Assembly (NCBI GenBank): GCA_958366945.1
Contig: CATXCY010000009.1
Location: 8,871-72,870 of the forward strand
Source of the DNA: Bruticola sp004554425
Lineage (GTDB): Bacteria; Vulcanimicrobiota; Xenobia; Xenobiales; Xenobiaceae
Reading direction: 5' to 3'
DNA: 64,000 nt
Under the pieces are notes generated by a model. The model was not told where the DNA came from and ran no database searches. It saw only the letters and a program-made list of their open reading frames with translations. This document shows positions 17,881-27,073 of the stretch, piece by piece (within the stretch, counting starts at the first letter, position 1; each line of letters starts with the position of its first letter). The position numbers were made by a program, and so were the translations under genes.

Positions 17881-19773
17881 TTACTTTTGGGAGTCAAGCA
17901 AAGCCTGATTCATGGCTGCGGCTTCATCTAAAGCGCAAATCAAGTGGAATTTGCCTTTACCTAAAGTCATGAGGTTAAAGCCTTTAGTTTCCAATTCTTC
18001 GGCTTTAACTTGGGAAGCATCTTTTACTTGGAAAACTACTCGGGTTAAAGAAGCTAAGTGTATGTTTTCCAAGTTGCCAATGCCACCAACTAAAGAGGCA
18101 AATTCAGCCGCTTTGGCGCGTGTGGCTGCGCTGACTTGTACTTGTTCACTAGGTGTAGAGTCGACCGGCGCGGCAGCGGGCAAGGGCGTTGCAGAAGCGT
18201 CGCCGTGAGCGCTGATATACTCTTCAATGTCGGATTTGAGATTTTCGGAAAGAGTTCCGAAAATAGCTTGCAAGTTGTTGCCTACAGTAACGACACCGGC
18301 AGCGCCTAAGGCTTTAAGAGTATCGGGACTGGCTTTAGATATATCTTTTAAGCCTACGCGCAAGCGGGTAATGCAAGCATCTAAGCTTACTAAATTGGCG
18401 CGACCGCCCAAAGCTTGGAGTACTTTGCCAGCTAATTCACTGCCTGTACCACTAGCTTCGGCGCCAGCCATAGCTTCTTCGCGGCCTGGAGTTTTGAAGT
18501 TAAAGATCTCGATAGCTTTGCGGAAAACCACATAGTAAATTACAGCGTAAATCGGGCCGAGCCAAAGGACGCAGCTGGGATTAGTGTCGTTATGGAAGTA
18601 AAGTAAGTAGTCGATACAACCTTGGGAGAAGGTAAAGCCCATGTGAGCTCCTACCAAGTTCATTACATAGAAGGCGCTGCCTACTAACAGAGCGTGTATA
18701 GCGTAAAGAGCTGGAGCTACGAATAAGAAAGAAAATTCGATAGGCTCAGTGATACCGGTAAGGAAGGAAGTAAGAGCCGCCGACATCATAATGCCGCCAA
18801 CTTGGACTCTGTTTTCAGGCTTAGCACTGTGCCAAATGGCGATAGCCGCTGCAGGTAAGCCCCACATCTTGAAGAGGAAACCGCCGCCCAAAATTCCGGC
18901 TGTCGGATCGCCGTTAAAGAAGCGGGTAATATCACCTTGTACTACACTGCCGTCAGGAGTGGTAAAGCTGCCCATTTGGAAGAAGAAAGGAGCGTTCCAA
19001 GCGTGATGCAAACCGAAAGGTAATAAAGCTCTTTCTACAACGCCGTATACGGTGGCGGCTAGAGACGGATTTTCGTTGGCGGCCCAGTTGCCGGCTAAAG
19101 TAATAAAAGCACCGATAGGCGGCCAAACGAAGCTGAGCACGATACCAGTTAAAATGGCGGCAAAGGCTGTAACAATAGGTACGAAGCGTTTACCGGCAAA
19201 GAAGCCTAAGTAAGGCGGCAGTGAAATACGATAGTATTTATTAAACAAGTAAGCTGTAATAATACCTATGACAATGCCGCCAAATACGCCGGTGTCGACA
19301 CTTTTTATGCCCATAATCGACGTAGTGGAAATAACCGATTGGTCGCTTAGCAAGCCTCCGCAATCGGGACAATATTTGAGCACATCTAGGCCGCGGATAG
19401 TAGCCATAACTCCCATAGTGGCATTCATTACCATATAACCAACTACGGCTGCTAAAGCGGAAACGCCGTCGTTTTTTGTTAAACCTAAGGCTACGCCGAT
19501 AGCGAAAATTAAGGGTAAGTTGCTGAAAATTACCTGGCCAGAATCGCCCATAATTTTCAGAATGGCTACGCCTAAAGCTACAATGGTAGGCCAGCCTTGA
19601 GTAAAGATATTTACGCCGCTTTTGAGGACGGCGTCCAAATTAGAAGGCATCCAGCCGTATTTGGAAGCGCCTACGCCCAACAAAATACCTGCCACCGGCA
19701 GAACGGCTACTGGCAACATTAAGGCTTTGCCTATCTGTTGTAGAATGCCGAAAGCTTTTTTGAAAAAGTTCAC
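17881..19773 (-). CDS. ptsG: glucose-type PTS EIICB with an extra degenerate EIIB domain
   Basis: 630 residues. The EIIC channel (about 1-425) closely follows glucose PtsG: YRISLPPYLGFFAGKRFVPI, ERALLPFGLHHAWN, GITEPIEFSF and the linker FKTPGRE. The EIIB domain has the phosphorylated Cys467 in LDACITRLRV. A second EIIB-like domain (about 553-628) repeats the pattern as HLASLTRVVF, with Ser575 where the Cys should be, so it cannot be phosphorylated in the usual way. E. coli PtsG is 477 residues; the extra length is the second domain and its linker. A CPDC-containing loop (about 135-139) is also unusual. It overlaps the upstream EIIA-HPr-EI gene by 4 bases. Glucose as substrate is by similarity. 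Confidence 0.92.
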   Translation of the reverse strand: MNFFKKAFGILQQIGKALMLPVAVLPVAGILLGVGASKYGWMPSNLDAVLKSGVNIFTQGWPTIVALGVAILKIMGDSGQVIFSNLPLIFAIGVALGLTKNDGVSALAAVVGYMVMNATMGVMATIRGLDVLKYCPDCGGLLSDQSVISTTSIMGIKSVDTGVFGGIVIGIITAYLFNKYYRISLPPYLGFFAGKRFVPIVTAFAAILTGIVLSFVWPPIGAFITLAGNWAANENPSLAATVYGVVERALLPFGLHHAWNAPFFFQMGSFTTPDGSVVQGDITRFFNGDPTAGILGGGFLFKMWGLPAAAIAIWHSAKPENRVQVGGIMMSAALTSFLTGITEPIEFSFLFVAPALYAIHALLVGSAFYVMNLVGAHMGFTFSQGCIDYLLYFHNDTNPSCVLWLGPIYAVIYYVVFRKAIEIFNFKTPGREEAMAGAEASGTGSELAGKVLQALGGRANLVSLDACITRLRVGLKDISKASPDTLKALGAAGVVTVGNNLQAIFGTLSENLKSDIEEYISAHGDASATPLPAAAPVDSTPSEQVQVSAATRAKAAEFASLVGGIGNLENIHLASLTRVVFQVKDASQVKAEELETKGFNLMTLGKGKFHLICALDEAAAMNQALLDSQK

Positions 19774-22343
19774 CGCTCGATATCCTCCTGTAATTTGCGC
19801 ACCGCTTCGGAGCTCTCACAGGCCAAAGCCTGTTCGGCTAATTGGCGGCATTCTTCCATGCCAACTTGACGAATTCTATCCTTAACGGCAGGAATAGCTG
19901 GGGCGGCTACGCTCAGCTCGTCGACGCCTAAACCGACTAAAATAGCCGTAGCTTGTAAGTCGCCGCCAATACCTCCGCAAACGCCAACTTTACGTTTGTA
20001 TTTATGGGCGCCGTCTACTGTCATTTTAATTAAGCGCAAGATAGAGGGATGGAGGCTGTCTACTAAGTTGGCCAATTGAGGATGGCCGCGGTCGATAGCC
20101 GTAGTGTATTGGGTTAAATCGTTGGTGCCGATAGAGAAAAATTCTACTTCTTTAGCTAAAGTTTCGGCCATTAAAGCGGCAGCGGGCACCTCTACCATAA
20201 TACCTAAGGGTACTTTAACTCCCAAGTTTTTGCACTCTTGCTCAAAAATAGCTTTGGCCTGACGGTATTCGCCAATAGTAGTTACCATGGGCAACATGAT
20301 TTGCAACTTGGCAAAACCTGCCGCTCTTAAAATGGCTCTGAACTGAGTGCGCAGCAAATCTGGGCGCAGCAAAGAAATACGCAAGCCACGTTCTCCTAAG
20401 AAAGGATTGGCTTCTTGCGGAATGGGTAAGTAGGGCAAAGGTTTGTCGCCACCTACATCTAGAGTACGAATAATTAGTGTAGCTTTGGGGCCTAAAGTAC
20501 GAGCGATCTGGCCATAAATGTCGGCTTGCTCGTCTTCGCTTGGCGGAGTAGTGCGAGCCAAGAAAAGGAACTCGCTGCGCAATAAGCCTACACCATCTGC
20601 TCCTAAGGTGACCGCTTGCTCTGTATCGGCTATAGAGCCAACGTTGGCGGCTACTTCAATAAGGCGACCGTCGGTAGTTTGAGCTGGATCTTTAGCCTTT
20701 TCGAGTAATTGGCGGCGACGCTCTTGTTGAAGCTTAAGCTTTTCTTTGGCTTCTTGGTAGCGTTGGTCGTCTGGGTTAAGTTCTAAAGTACCTTTGCTGC
20801 CGCTTAAAATGGCTCTTGTACCATTAGCTACAGTAAGAGCTCGGGCAGAAATTCCGGCTAAGGCGGGCAAGTCTAGCGAGCGGGCCAAAATGGCTACATG
20901 TGAAGTTGAGCCGCCCAATACGGTAGCAAAGCCAACTACTTTGGAGCGATCCAAAGCCGCTGTATCTGAAGGCGTTAAATCTTCGGCAATAAGGATTGTA
21001 TTTTCGGGGAAATTGTGAATAGTAGGCGCTTCACCCATAAGTAAGCGCAATACTCTTTCACCTACGTCTTTTAAGTCTACGGCGCGGGCGGCCATTAGCT
21101 GGTGGCTCAATTGGGCTAAACGCTCTGACTGGCCCATATAAGCTTGCTTCCAGCTATAAGCGGCGCTTTTCCCTTTAGCAATGCCTGCTTCAGCTTGCTC
21201 AATTAAGTCGGGATCGTCCAAAAGCTCGCGGTGAGCAGCGAAGATGCCTGCTTTATTAGGATCGGCTTTGGCCTTCATGCTCACTTCTAAAAATTCCAGC
21301 TCGTTTTGGCCTTTTTTCAGAGCTTCGCGCAATTTTTGCAACTCTTTGTCCGGGCCTTGGCCTTCCTCTTCTACGTCATATTCTGTACGTTGCATTTGAT
21401 AAATACGCCCTACAGCCAAGCCTGGAGAAGCAGAAACGGCATGCAATAAATTATCTGTGTCTGGTGTTTGCGGATTGGGTAAAGCTGGTGTTAAGGGTCC
21501 GGGAGTAATCATGGGCTGAGCTTGTACATTTATATCCGGCTGGGCATTGACACCGGCAACGCCCGGAACTTCTGGCTTTTCACCTAAACCGCTAGCCAAA
21601 GCCTCACTCAAAGCATCTAAAGCTTCTTGGGCCTCTTCGCCGCTAGCTCTGAAGCGCACTACTTCGTTGTGCAACACTTGCAAACTCATTAAGGCTACGA
21701 CGCTTTTGCAATTAGCAAATTGCTCGCCGCGCACAATTTGCAAGTTGGCTTTAAATTTTTTGGCTAAATTGGCCAAAACTGCCGCTGGACGGGCGTGTAA
21801 GCCATGAGGATTGGGCACCACGATCGGTTCGGACATTAAGCTCAGGCCGGAGGTTGTCTCTTTATCTTCTTCTTTTTGAGCCAAAGTGGCATTGATAAGC
21901 AAATCTTGGCCGGCCTTTTTGTAACCTTGCTCTATGTCTAAATGGCTGACAGCTTCAGTATTGGTAATCAAAACTAAGGTAATCAGGCTGCGGGCTTTTT
22001 CAGCAATAAGGCCTGCGTCAAAGGCTATAAGCTCTTGCCCTTTTTCCACCGAATCGCCTACTTTTACCTTGGGAGTAAAGCCTTCGCTCTTTAAGGCGAC
22101 CGTGTCCAAACCTATGTGCATAAGCACTTCCAAACCTGAGGGGGTCTCCAGAGTCAGAGCGTGGCAAGAGGGATGAATTTGCTTGACGACTCCCGGACAA
22201 GGGGCCAACAAGACTTCTGAAGTTGGGTCTATAGCTACGCCGTCGCCTACCATCTTACCGGCGAAAACCGGATCGGGTACGCGTTCGAGTTCTACAGTCT
22301 GTCCCGAGAGGGGAGCATATAAAGCGACAGCATGATTGCTCAC
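19770..22343 (-). CDS. fused PTS EIIA(Glc)-HPr-EI phosphotransfer protein
   Basis: An 857-residue fusion of all soluble PTS parts: EIIA of the glucose/Crr type (about 1-155, active His76 in LMHIGLD), HPr (about 170-255, His183 in PHGLHARPAA), and Enzyme I (about 295-857, His482 in GGSTSHVAILARS; PEP-site NPFLGERGLRISL and SIGTNDLTQYTTAIDR; GVCGGIGGD, the variant typical of fused EI proteins). Phosphate passes from PEP through EI, HPr and EIIA to PtsG. I chose the GTG at 22341-22343 (MSNHAVALYAPLSG), since TGGAG lies upstream; a TTG ten codons earlier is weaker. Co-transcribed with ptsG (4-base overlap), so two genes form a whole glucose PTS. Confidence 0.94.
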   Translation of the reverse strand: MSNHAVALYAPLSGQTVELERVPDPVFAGKMVGDGVAIDPTSEVLLAPCPGVVKQIHPSCHALTLETPSGLEVLMHIGLDTVALKSEGFTPKVKVGDSVEKGQELIAFDAGLIAEKARSLITLVLITNTEAVSHLDIEQGYKKAGQDLLINATLAQKEEDKETTSGLSLMSEPIVVPNPHGLHARPAAVLANLAKKFKANLQIVRGEQFANCKSVVALMSLQVLHNEVVRFRASGEEAQEALDALSEALASGLGEKPEVPGVAGVNAQPDINVQAQPMITPGPLTPALPNPQTPDTDNLLHAVSASPGLAVGRIYQMQRTEYDVEEEGQGPDKELQKLREALKKGQNELEFLEVSMKAKADPNKAGIFAAHRELLDDPDLIEQAEAGIAKGKSAAYSWKQAYMGQSERLAQLSHQLMAARAVDLKDVGERVLRLLMGEAPTIHNFPENTILIAEDLTPSDTAALDRSKVVGFATVLGGSTSHVAILARSLDLPALAGISARALTVANGTRAILSGSKGTLELNPDDQRYQEAKEKLKLQQERRRQLLEKAKDPAQTTDGRLIEVAANVGSIADTEQAVTLGADGVGLLRSEFLFLARTTPPSEDEQADIYGQIARTLGPKATLIIRTLDVGGDKPLPYLPIPQEANPFLGERGLRISLLRPDLLRTQFRAILRAAGFAKLQIMLPMVTTIGEYRQAKAIFEQECKNLGVKVPLGIMVEVPAAALMAETLAKEVEFFSIGTNDLTQYTTAIDRGHPQLANLVDSLHPSILRLIKMTVDGAHKYKRKVGVCGGIGGDLQATAILVGLGVDELSVAAPAIPAVKDRIRQVGMEECRQLAEQALACESSEAVRKLQEDIER

Positions 22344-22400
22344 GTGAAACAGCACACTCCAAAAAAATATCAAAAAGCCTGCAAAAATTCGACATTTTAG

Positions 22401-22451
22401 GCCGCCTCCCTCCGCCTGCTTTGTTGTATCAGCACTTAAGAGGGAGGAGGC
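22401..22451. promoter_or_regulatory. inverted repeat between the divergent PTS and gdh-like genes
   Basis: Arms GCCGCCTCCCTC (22401-22412) and GAGGGAGGAGGC (22440-22451) pair at 11 of 12 positions around a 27-base spacer. No T run follows on either strand, so it is probably an operator or leader stem rather than a terminator. Confidence 0.45.
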
Positions 22452-22515
22452 TTGAAAAAGCGAAACTCGCCGAATTAAGCAGCTTTTTTAACAGTGTGAA
22501 CGGAGCTAACTTTAT

Positions 22516-23868
22516 ATGGGTATGCGAACGACGACTCTAGATTTGATTATGGGCCAAGTGGCGGTGCGCAATCCTGGCGAACCGGAGTTCCTTCAGGCAG
22601 TAAGAGAGGTCTTCTCTTCGGTAGTGCCTGTAGTAGAAGCCAATCCTGTGTATAGACGCATGAAAGTATTGGAGCGTCTGGTTGAGCCAGAAAGAGTGAT
22701 AATTTTCCGCGTTCCTTGGGTCGACGATTTAGGCAACATTCAAATCAACCGAGGCTATCGTGTGGAAATGTGCGGCGCCATTGGCCCTTTCCAAGGTGGT
22801 TTGCGTTTCCATCCCAGTGTAGATTTAAGCATTATCAAGTTTTTGGCTTTTGAACAAGTATTTCGCAATTCGCTCACTTGTTTGCCTTTAGGTGGCGCCA
22901 AGGGTGGGGCCGATTTCGATCCTAAAGGCAAGTCCGATATGGAAGTTATGCGCTTTTGTCAGTCTTTTATGGCTGAGTTGTTCCGCCATATCGGCCCTAC
23001 TGTCGATGTCGCTACCAGTGGCTTGGGGGTAAGCGGGCGTGAAATAGGCTACTTGTTTGGCATGTACAGAAAGCTCTCTGGTCAGTTCTCCGGTGCTCTT
23101 ACCAACAAAGGTTTGGGGTGGGGCGGTTCTATGTTGCGTCCGGAAGCTACCGGCTTTGGCGTCATCTACTTTATAGAAAATATGTTGCAACGCCGCAGCG
23201 AAACTTTGGAAGATAAACGTATTGTTATTTCCGGATCTGGCAATGTGGCTCAATTTGCCGCCAAAAAAGCTATTGCTCTAGGTGCTAAGGTGCTTACCAT
23301 GTCCGATTCTTCCGGCATGATTTACGATCCTGACGGCATTGACGAAGACAAGCTTGATTGGATTATGGAACTTAAAAATTTGCGTCGCGGTCGTATCAGA
23401 GAATATGTTGATGAATTTGATGGCGCCGAATATATTGAAGGCGGTGCTCCCTGGAATATCCCTTGTGACGTGGCTATTCCAGCGGCTACTCAAAATGAAA
23501 TCTTCTTGGAAGATGCGCAAGCTCTGATCGCCAACGGTGTGACTGTAGTAGCTGAAGCGGCCGATATGCCTTGTATGCCGGAAGCTATTTCCGAATTTTT
23601 GCGCAATAAAGTGATCTTCGGGCCTAGCAAAGCGGTCAATGCCGGCGGTGTAGCCACATCTGGCTTGGAAATGTCTCAAAATGCTTCACATGAAAGTTGG
23701 AGCACCGATGAAATAGAACAACGTTTGCGCCGTATTATGTCTTCTATTCATGAAGCTTGCGTGCGTTATGGTCGCAGTGATGACGGCTTTGTTAATTATG
23801 TGCGCGGCGCCAATGTCGCAGGTTTTGTAAAAGTGGCTGACGCTATGGTCGATCAGGGCATTATCTAA
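22516..23868 (+). CDS. gdhA: glutamate dehydrogenase homologue with replaced catalytic residues
   Basis: 450 residues, aligned without gaps through the substrate domain to hexameric NADP/NAD-type GDH. Fold landmarks are kept: IGPFQGGLRFHPSV, LPLGGAKGGADFDP, RPEATGFGVIYF, the dinucleotide-binding GSGNVAQFAAKKA and SKAVNAGGVATSGLEMSQN. Three active-site residues differ. In Clostridium symbiosum numbering, K89 is Gln93 here, K113 is Arg117 and the catalytic D165 is Gly169 (PAGD has become ATSG); only K125 (Lys129) and S380 are kept. Normal GDH converts 2-oxoglutarate and ammonia to glutamate; this protein may have a changed reaction or a non-catalytic role. Start: ATG with CGGAG 9 bases upstream. 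Divergent from the PTS operon. Confidence 0.85.
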   Translation: MGMRTTTLDLIMGQVAVRNPGEPEFLQAVREVFSSVVPVVEANPVYRRMKVLERLVEPERVIIFRVPWVDDLGNIQINRGYRVEMCGAIGPFQGGLRFHPSVDLSIIKFLAFEQVFRNSLTCLPLGGAKGGADFDPKGKSDMEVMRFCQSFMAELFRHIGPTVDVATSGLGVSGREIGYLFGMYRKLSGQFSGALTNKGLGWGGSMLRPEATGFGVIYFIENMLQRRSETLEDKRIVISGSGNVAQFAAKKAIALGAKVLTMSDSSGMIYDPDGIDEDKLDWIMELKNLRRGRIREYVDEFDGAEYIEGGAPWNIPCDVAIPAATQNEIFLEDAQALIANGVTVVAEAADMPCMPEAISEFLRNKVIFGPSKAVNAGGVATSGLEMSQNASHESWSTDEIEQRLRRIMSSIHEACVRYGRSDDGFVNYVRGANVAGFVKVADAMVDQGII

Positions 23869-23941
23869 GTGCAAGTGCAGGCTGTGCTCTGCTGTTGGTC
23901 GATAAGTTTAGTCCAAACGAAAAGGAGTGCTCCGCAATAAA

Positions 23942-26900
23942 ATGAGATCGCTAGGAAAATTTTACGAGCTGGCCTCTTATCGAGTGCGTGAAGTTCTGTT
24001 TATTTCTTCCGAATACGATGCTTTTATTTTAGAAACGGAAAATCAGCTAGCGGAGCGTCTCTTTTATCGCTATTCCGAATTTTTTATGGTCGGCGTGCCT
24101 AGCATAAGCCACGCTTGCTCGGCAGATCGAGCTCTGGAAATTTTAGCCAGCCACCGTGTCGATTTAATTGTTATGGCCGTGCGCGACGCTTCTTCACTGA
24201 ATACTGGCTTTTTGTCACGTCTTCACAAAAGCGCTCCCGCTATTCCCATAATTTTGCTCATTCTAGATCCAGCTTGTTTGCATGGCTTAAATTGGGGACG
24301 TTTGCCTAAGTGGCTGGCCGGGACTTACCTTTGGACGGGCGATTTAAGTTTGATTACGGCTATGTTTAATCAAATTGAAGATTGCTTCAATGTTGAGCGC
24401 GATACTGCTTCTACTGGTGTACAAGTTATTATTACTGTGGAAGATACGGTCGCCGACTATTCAGTTTTTTTGCCCCATCTTTACGATGAATTATTTGAGC
24501 AAAGTCGCTCTCTTTCCGCTGAAGGCGTCAATTTTACCCAGCGCACTTTGCGTATGTTAGCGCGTCCCAAAATTTTACTAGCTTCCGATTATGAGTCGGC
24601 CCAAGCTCTCTTTGACAAATATCAGCGCTACGTTTTAGCCCTAATTAGCGACGTTAGCTTTAGAGTAAAGGGTAAGCAAGACGCTCAGGCTGGCTTTAAG
24701 CTGGCCGCCTATTGCTCGGAGCGTAAGGCTAAATTGCCTATTTTGCTCCAGTCGTCCGATGCTTCTAATTCGCAAATTGCCGCAGATAAAGGCTGGCATT
24801 TTGCCAATAAAAAGCCGGAAATTTTCCGCCCAGCTTTGCACCTTTTCTTAGAAGAGAGCTTGGGCTTTGGTAATTTTGTCTTTCGTATGCCAGATCGCAC
24901 CGAAGTAGCTAGAGCTCGCGATACTTACGAGCTAGAGCGTCTATTACACACGGTAGATTTGCGCTCTTTTTGCTACCATGCCGTCAACCATCACTTTAGC
25001 GTTTGGTTGCGGGCTCGCAACTATTTTAATTTGGCCAACGTGGTGGAAAGCATCAATTTAGCAAATTTCTCTAGTCCCGAAGAAATGCGGCAGCATTTGA
25101 TTCGCATTTTGCAAGAATCAGCTCGTGAAGAACGTCAGGGAGTAGTGGCCGATTTTTCTGTTCACCGCAGCGACAATTCTGGACACAATTTTTTCCGCGT
25201 CGGTCGAGGATCTATTGGAGGCAAAGGACGCGGTATCGCTTTTATAAATTCATTGCTAGCTAAAGATGATTTTATTACCGAGCGTCCTGGCTTAAAAGTG
25301 GCTATTCCGCGCACTTTAGTCTTGGGTGTAGACGTTTACGATCGCTTTATGGAACTCAACAATTTTAGCGTCAAAAAGCAGCGCGGTTTGACAGATGAAG
25401 AGCTGATCGATATTTACTTACAAGCCAAGCTGCCGCCAGAAATGACTGAAGAATTGCGAGCCGCTTTTTCTTTATTGCATGGTCCCTTGGCGGTGCGTTC
25501 TTCTAGCTTGTTGGAAGATTCGCAAAACCAGTCTTGCGCTGGTATTTATGCTACTTATATGATTCCCGACAATCACGAAGATTCTCCGCACCGCTTTGAG
25601 CTTATATGTCAAGCCATCAAGCGTGTTTACATGTCGGCTGTTGCTTCGCGAGCTCAAGCTTATTTGGCCAGCGCCCAATATTTGGGAGCTGAAGAGAAGA
25701 TGGCTGTTATTTTGCAAGAAACGGTGGGATCGGTGCATGGTCGCTATTTCTATCCCAATTTTTCTGGCGTGGCCATGTCGGTCAACTACTATCCTATGGG
25801 GCCGCAACATATCGATGATGGTATTGCCGCTATGGCTTTAGGCTTGGGCAACACTGTGGCCGATGGTGGAAGTTGTATGCGTTTTTCTCCTAAGTGGCCT
25901 AAAGTTTTGCCTCATCAATGTTATCAGGATCTTTATTTAAATTATTCTCAGCGTGAATTTTACGCTATTGAATTGGACGCTGCTACTAAAGAAAATCCTA
26001 GCGGTTTAGTCAAACTAAAATTGAAACAAGCTGAAGAAGATGGCACTTTGGCGCCTATAGGCTCGGTATTTTCTCCCCAGAGTAATACTTGGCGCGATTC
26101 TTTTGAATATCAAGGGCCGCGGGCGGTCACTTTCAGTAGCATTTTGCAAAATGGCGAAGTACCTTTAGCTCAATGTTTGGAGGAATTGCTGGAGCGATTT
26201 AAAGTAGCGATAGGTTGTCCTGTGGAAGTTGAATTTGCTGTGGAGTTGGGGTCTTCTTTTGCTAAAGGCAGTGATTTTCTCTATTCAGTACAAAGCGATC
26301 CCGTACCGGATGAAGCCAATCAAGACGAGCCTACCCTTTACATTTTGCAACTTCGCCCTCTTACCAGTTTGGCTGTAGGTGAGGAAATTCACGCTTGTGG
26401 CTATCGGAAAGAAGACATTATTTGTACTTGTGACTCTTTGGGCCACGGAGCTGCCGATAATATATGCGATCTGATTTTTGTACCCGGTTCTAATTTGAGC
26501 GCTCGTGAAGCCCGTTTAGCCGCAGCTAGAATAGCTCGTTTTAATGCTACTTTGGTTAAAGAAAAACGCCCTTATTTATTGATAGGGCCGGGCCGCTGGG
26601 GCTCGCTCGATCCCAATTTAGGCATTCCTGTACAAATTAGCCAAGTAATGGGAGCCAAAGCTATAGTGGAATTGCCTTATGGCGATCGTTTTGTCGAGCC
26701 TTCTATGGGCTCTCACTTTTTCCATGAATTGGCCGCTATGCACGTTTTCTATATGAACTTATGTTTTGATGGACAGGAGCGAGCCTTTAATCAGGGAATC
26801 CGCGGCGGAATTTGTCGAGACGATACTTCTGTAAAATGTGCCGATAAAATTATGGAAGATTATATCGATTTAGACTGGCTTAAAGCTTTGCCTGTATTGT

Positions 26901-27067
26901 GTGAAGCCGATGGAGTTAGGCATATACGCTTAGAACGGCCAGTGCATGTGCGCGTCAACGGACGTTGCTGTCGTGGAGTCGTTCTGAAAAACAGCGCGAA
27001 AGAAATGGTCGAACAGGATGATAAATTGAATTTTTCATTGCCGCCGACCGAATCTTCGATTTGGTGA
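23942..27067 (+). CDS. receiver-like / PEP-synthase N-domain protein
   Basis: A 1041-residue protein. Two receiver-like segments come first (about 12-130; about 205-310, with LALISDVSF), then an alpha-helical linker (YHAVNHHFSVWLRARNYFNLA), then a PPDK_N/PEP-synthase-type ATP-grasp domain (GGKGRGIAFINSLL, PLAVRSSSLLEDSQNQSCAG, NFSGVAMSVNYYP) and a C-terminal part (LLIGPGRWGSLDPNLGIPV). The swivelling phosphohistidine domain and PEP-binding barrel of PpsA/PPDK are absent, so a plain PEP synthase activity is unlikely. Similar long proteins occur in other anaerobes without a known role. I chose the ATG at 23942 because AAGGAG lies 14 bases upstream; the GTG at 23927 overlaps that site. Next to the GDH homologue. 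Confidence 0.72.
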   Translation: MRSLGKFYELASYRVREVLFISSEYDAFILETENQLAERLFYRYSEFFMVGVPSISHACSADRALEILASHRVDLIVMAVRDASSLNTGFLSRLHKSAPAIPIILLILDPACLHGLNWGRLPKWLAGTYLWTGDLSLITAMFNQIEDCFNVERDTASTGVQVIITVEDTVADYSVFLPHLYDELFEQSRSLSAEGVNFTQRTLRMLARPKILLASDYESAQALFDKYQRYVLALISDVSFRVKGKQDAQAGFKLAAYCSERKAKLPILLQSSDASNSQIAADKGWHFANKKPEIFRPALHLFLEESLGFGNFVFRMPDRTEVARARDTYELERLLHTVDLRSFCYHAVNHHFSVWLRARNYFNLANVVESINLANFSSPEEMRQHLIRILQESAREERQGVVADFSVHRSDNSGHNFFRVGRGSIGGKGRGIAFINSLLAKDDFITERPGLKVAIPRTLVLGVDVYDRFMELNNFSVKKQRGLTDEELIDIYLQAKLPPEMTEELRAAFSLLHGPLAVRSSSLLEDSQNQSCAGIYATYMIPDNHEDSPHRFELICQAIKRVYMSAVASRAQAYLASAQYLGAEEKMAVILQETVGSVHGRYFYPNFSGVAMSVNYYPMGPQHIDDGIAAMALGLGNTVADGGSCMRFSPKWPKVLPHQCYQDLYLNYSQREFYAIELDAATKENPSGLVKLKLKQAEEDGTLAPIGSVFSPQSNTWRDSFEYQGPRAVTFSSILQNGEVPLAQCLEELLERFKVAIGCPVEVEFAVELGSSFAKGSDFLYSVQSDPVPDEANQDEPTLYILQLRPLTSLAVGEEIHACGYRKEDIICTCDSLGHGAADNICDLIFVPGSNLSAREARLAAARIARFNATLVKEKRPYLLIGPGRWGSLDPNLGIPVQISQVMGAKAIVELPYGDRFVEPSMGSHFFHELAAMHVFYMNLCFDGQERAFNQGIRGGICRDDTSVKCADKIMEDYIDLDWLKALPVLCEADGVRHIRLERPVHVRVNGRCCRGVVLKNSAKEMVEQDDKLNFSLPPTESSIW

Positions 27068-27073
27068 ATTATA

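Noticed and set aside
19960..20000. Altered EI motif GVCGGIGGD instead of GVCGELAGD
   Set aside because: This variant is typical of Enzyme I domains fused to HPr, so it is not an anomaly.
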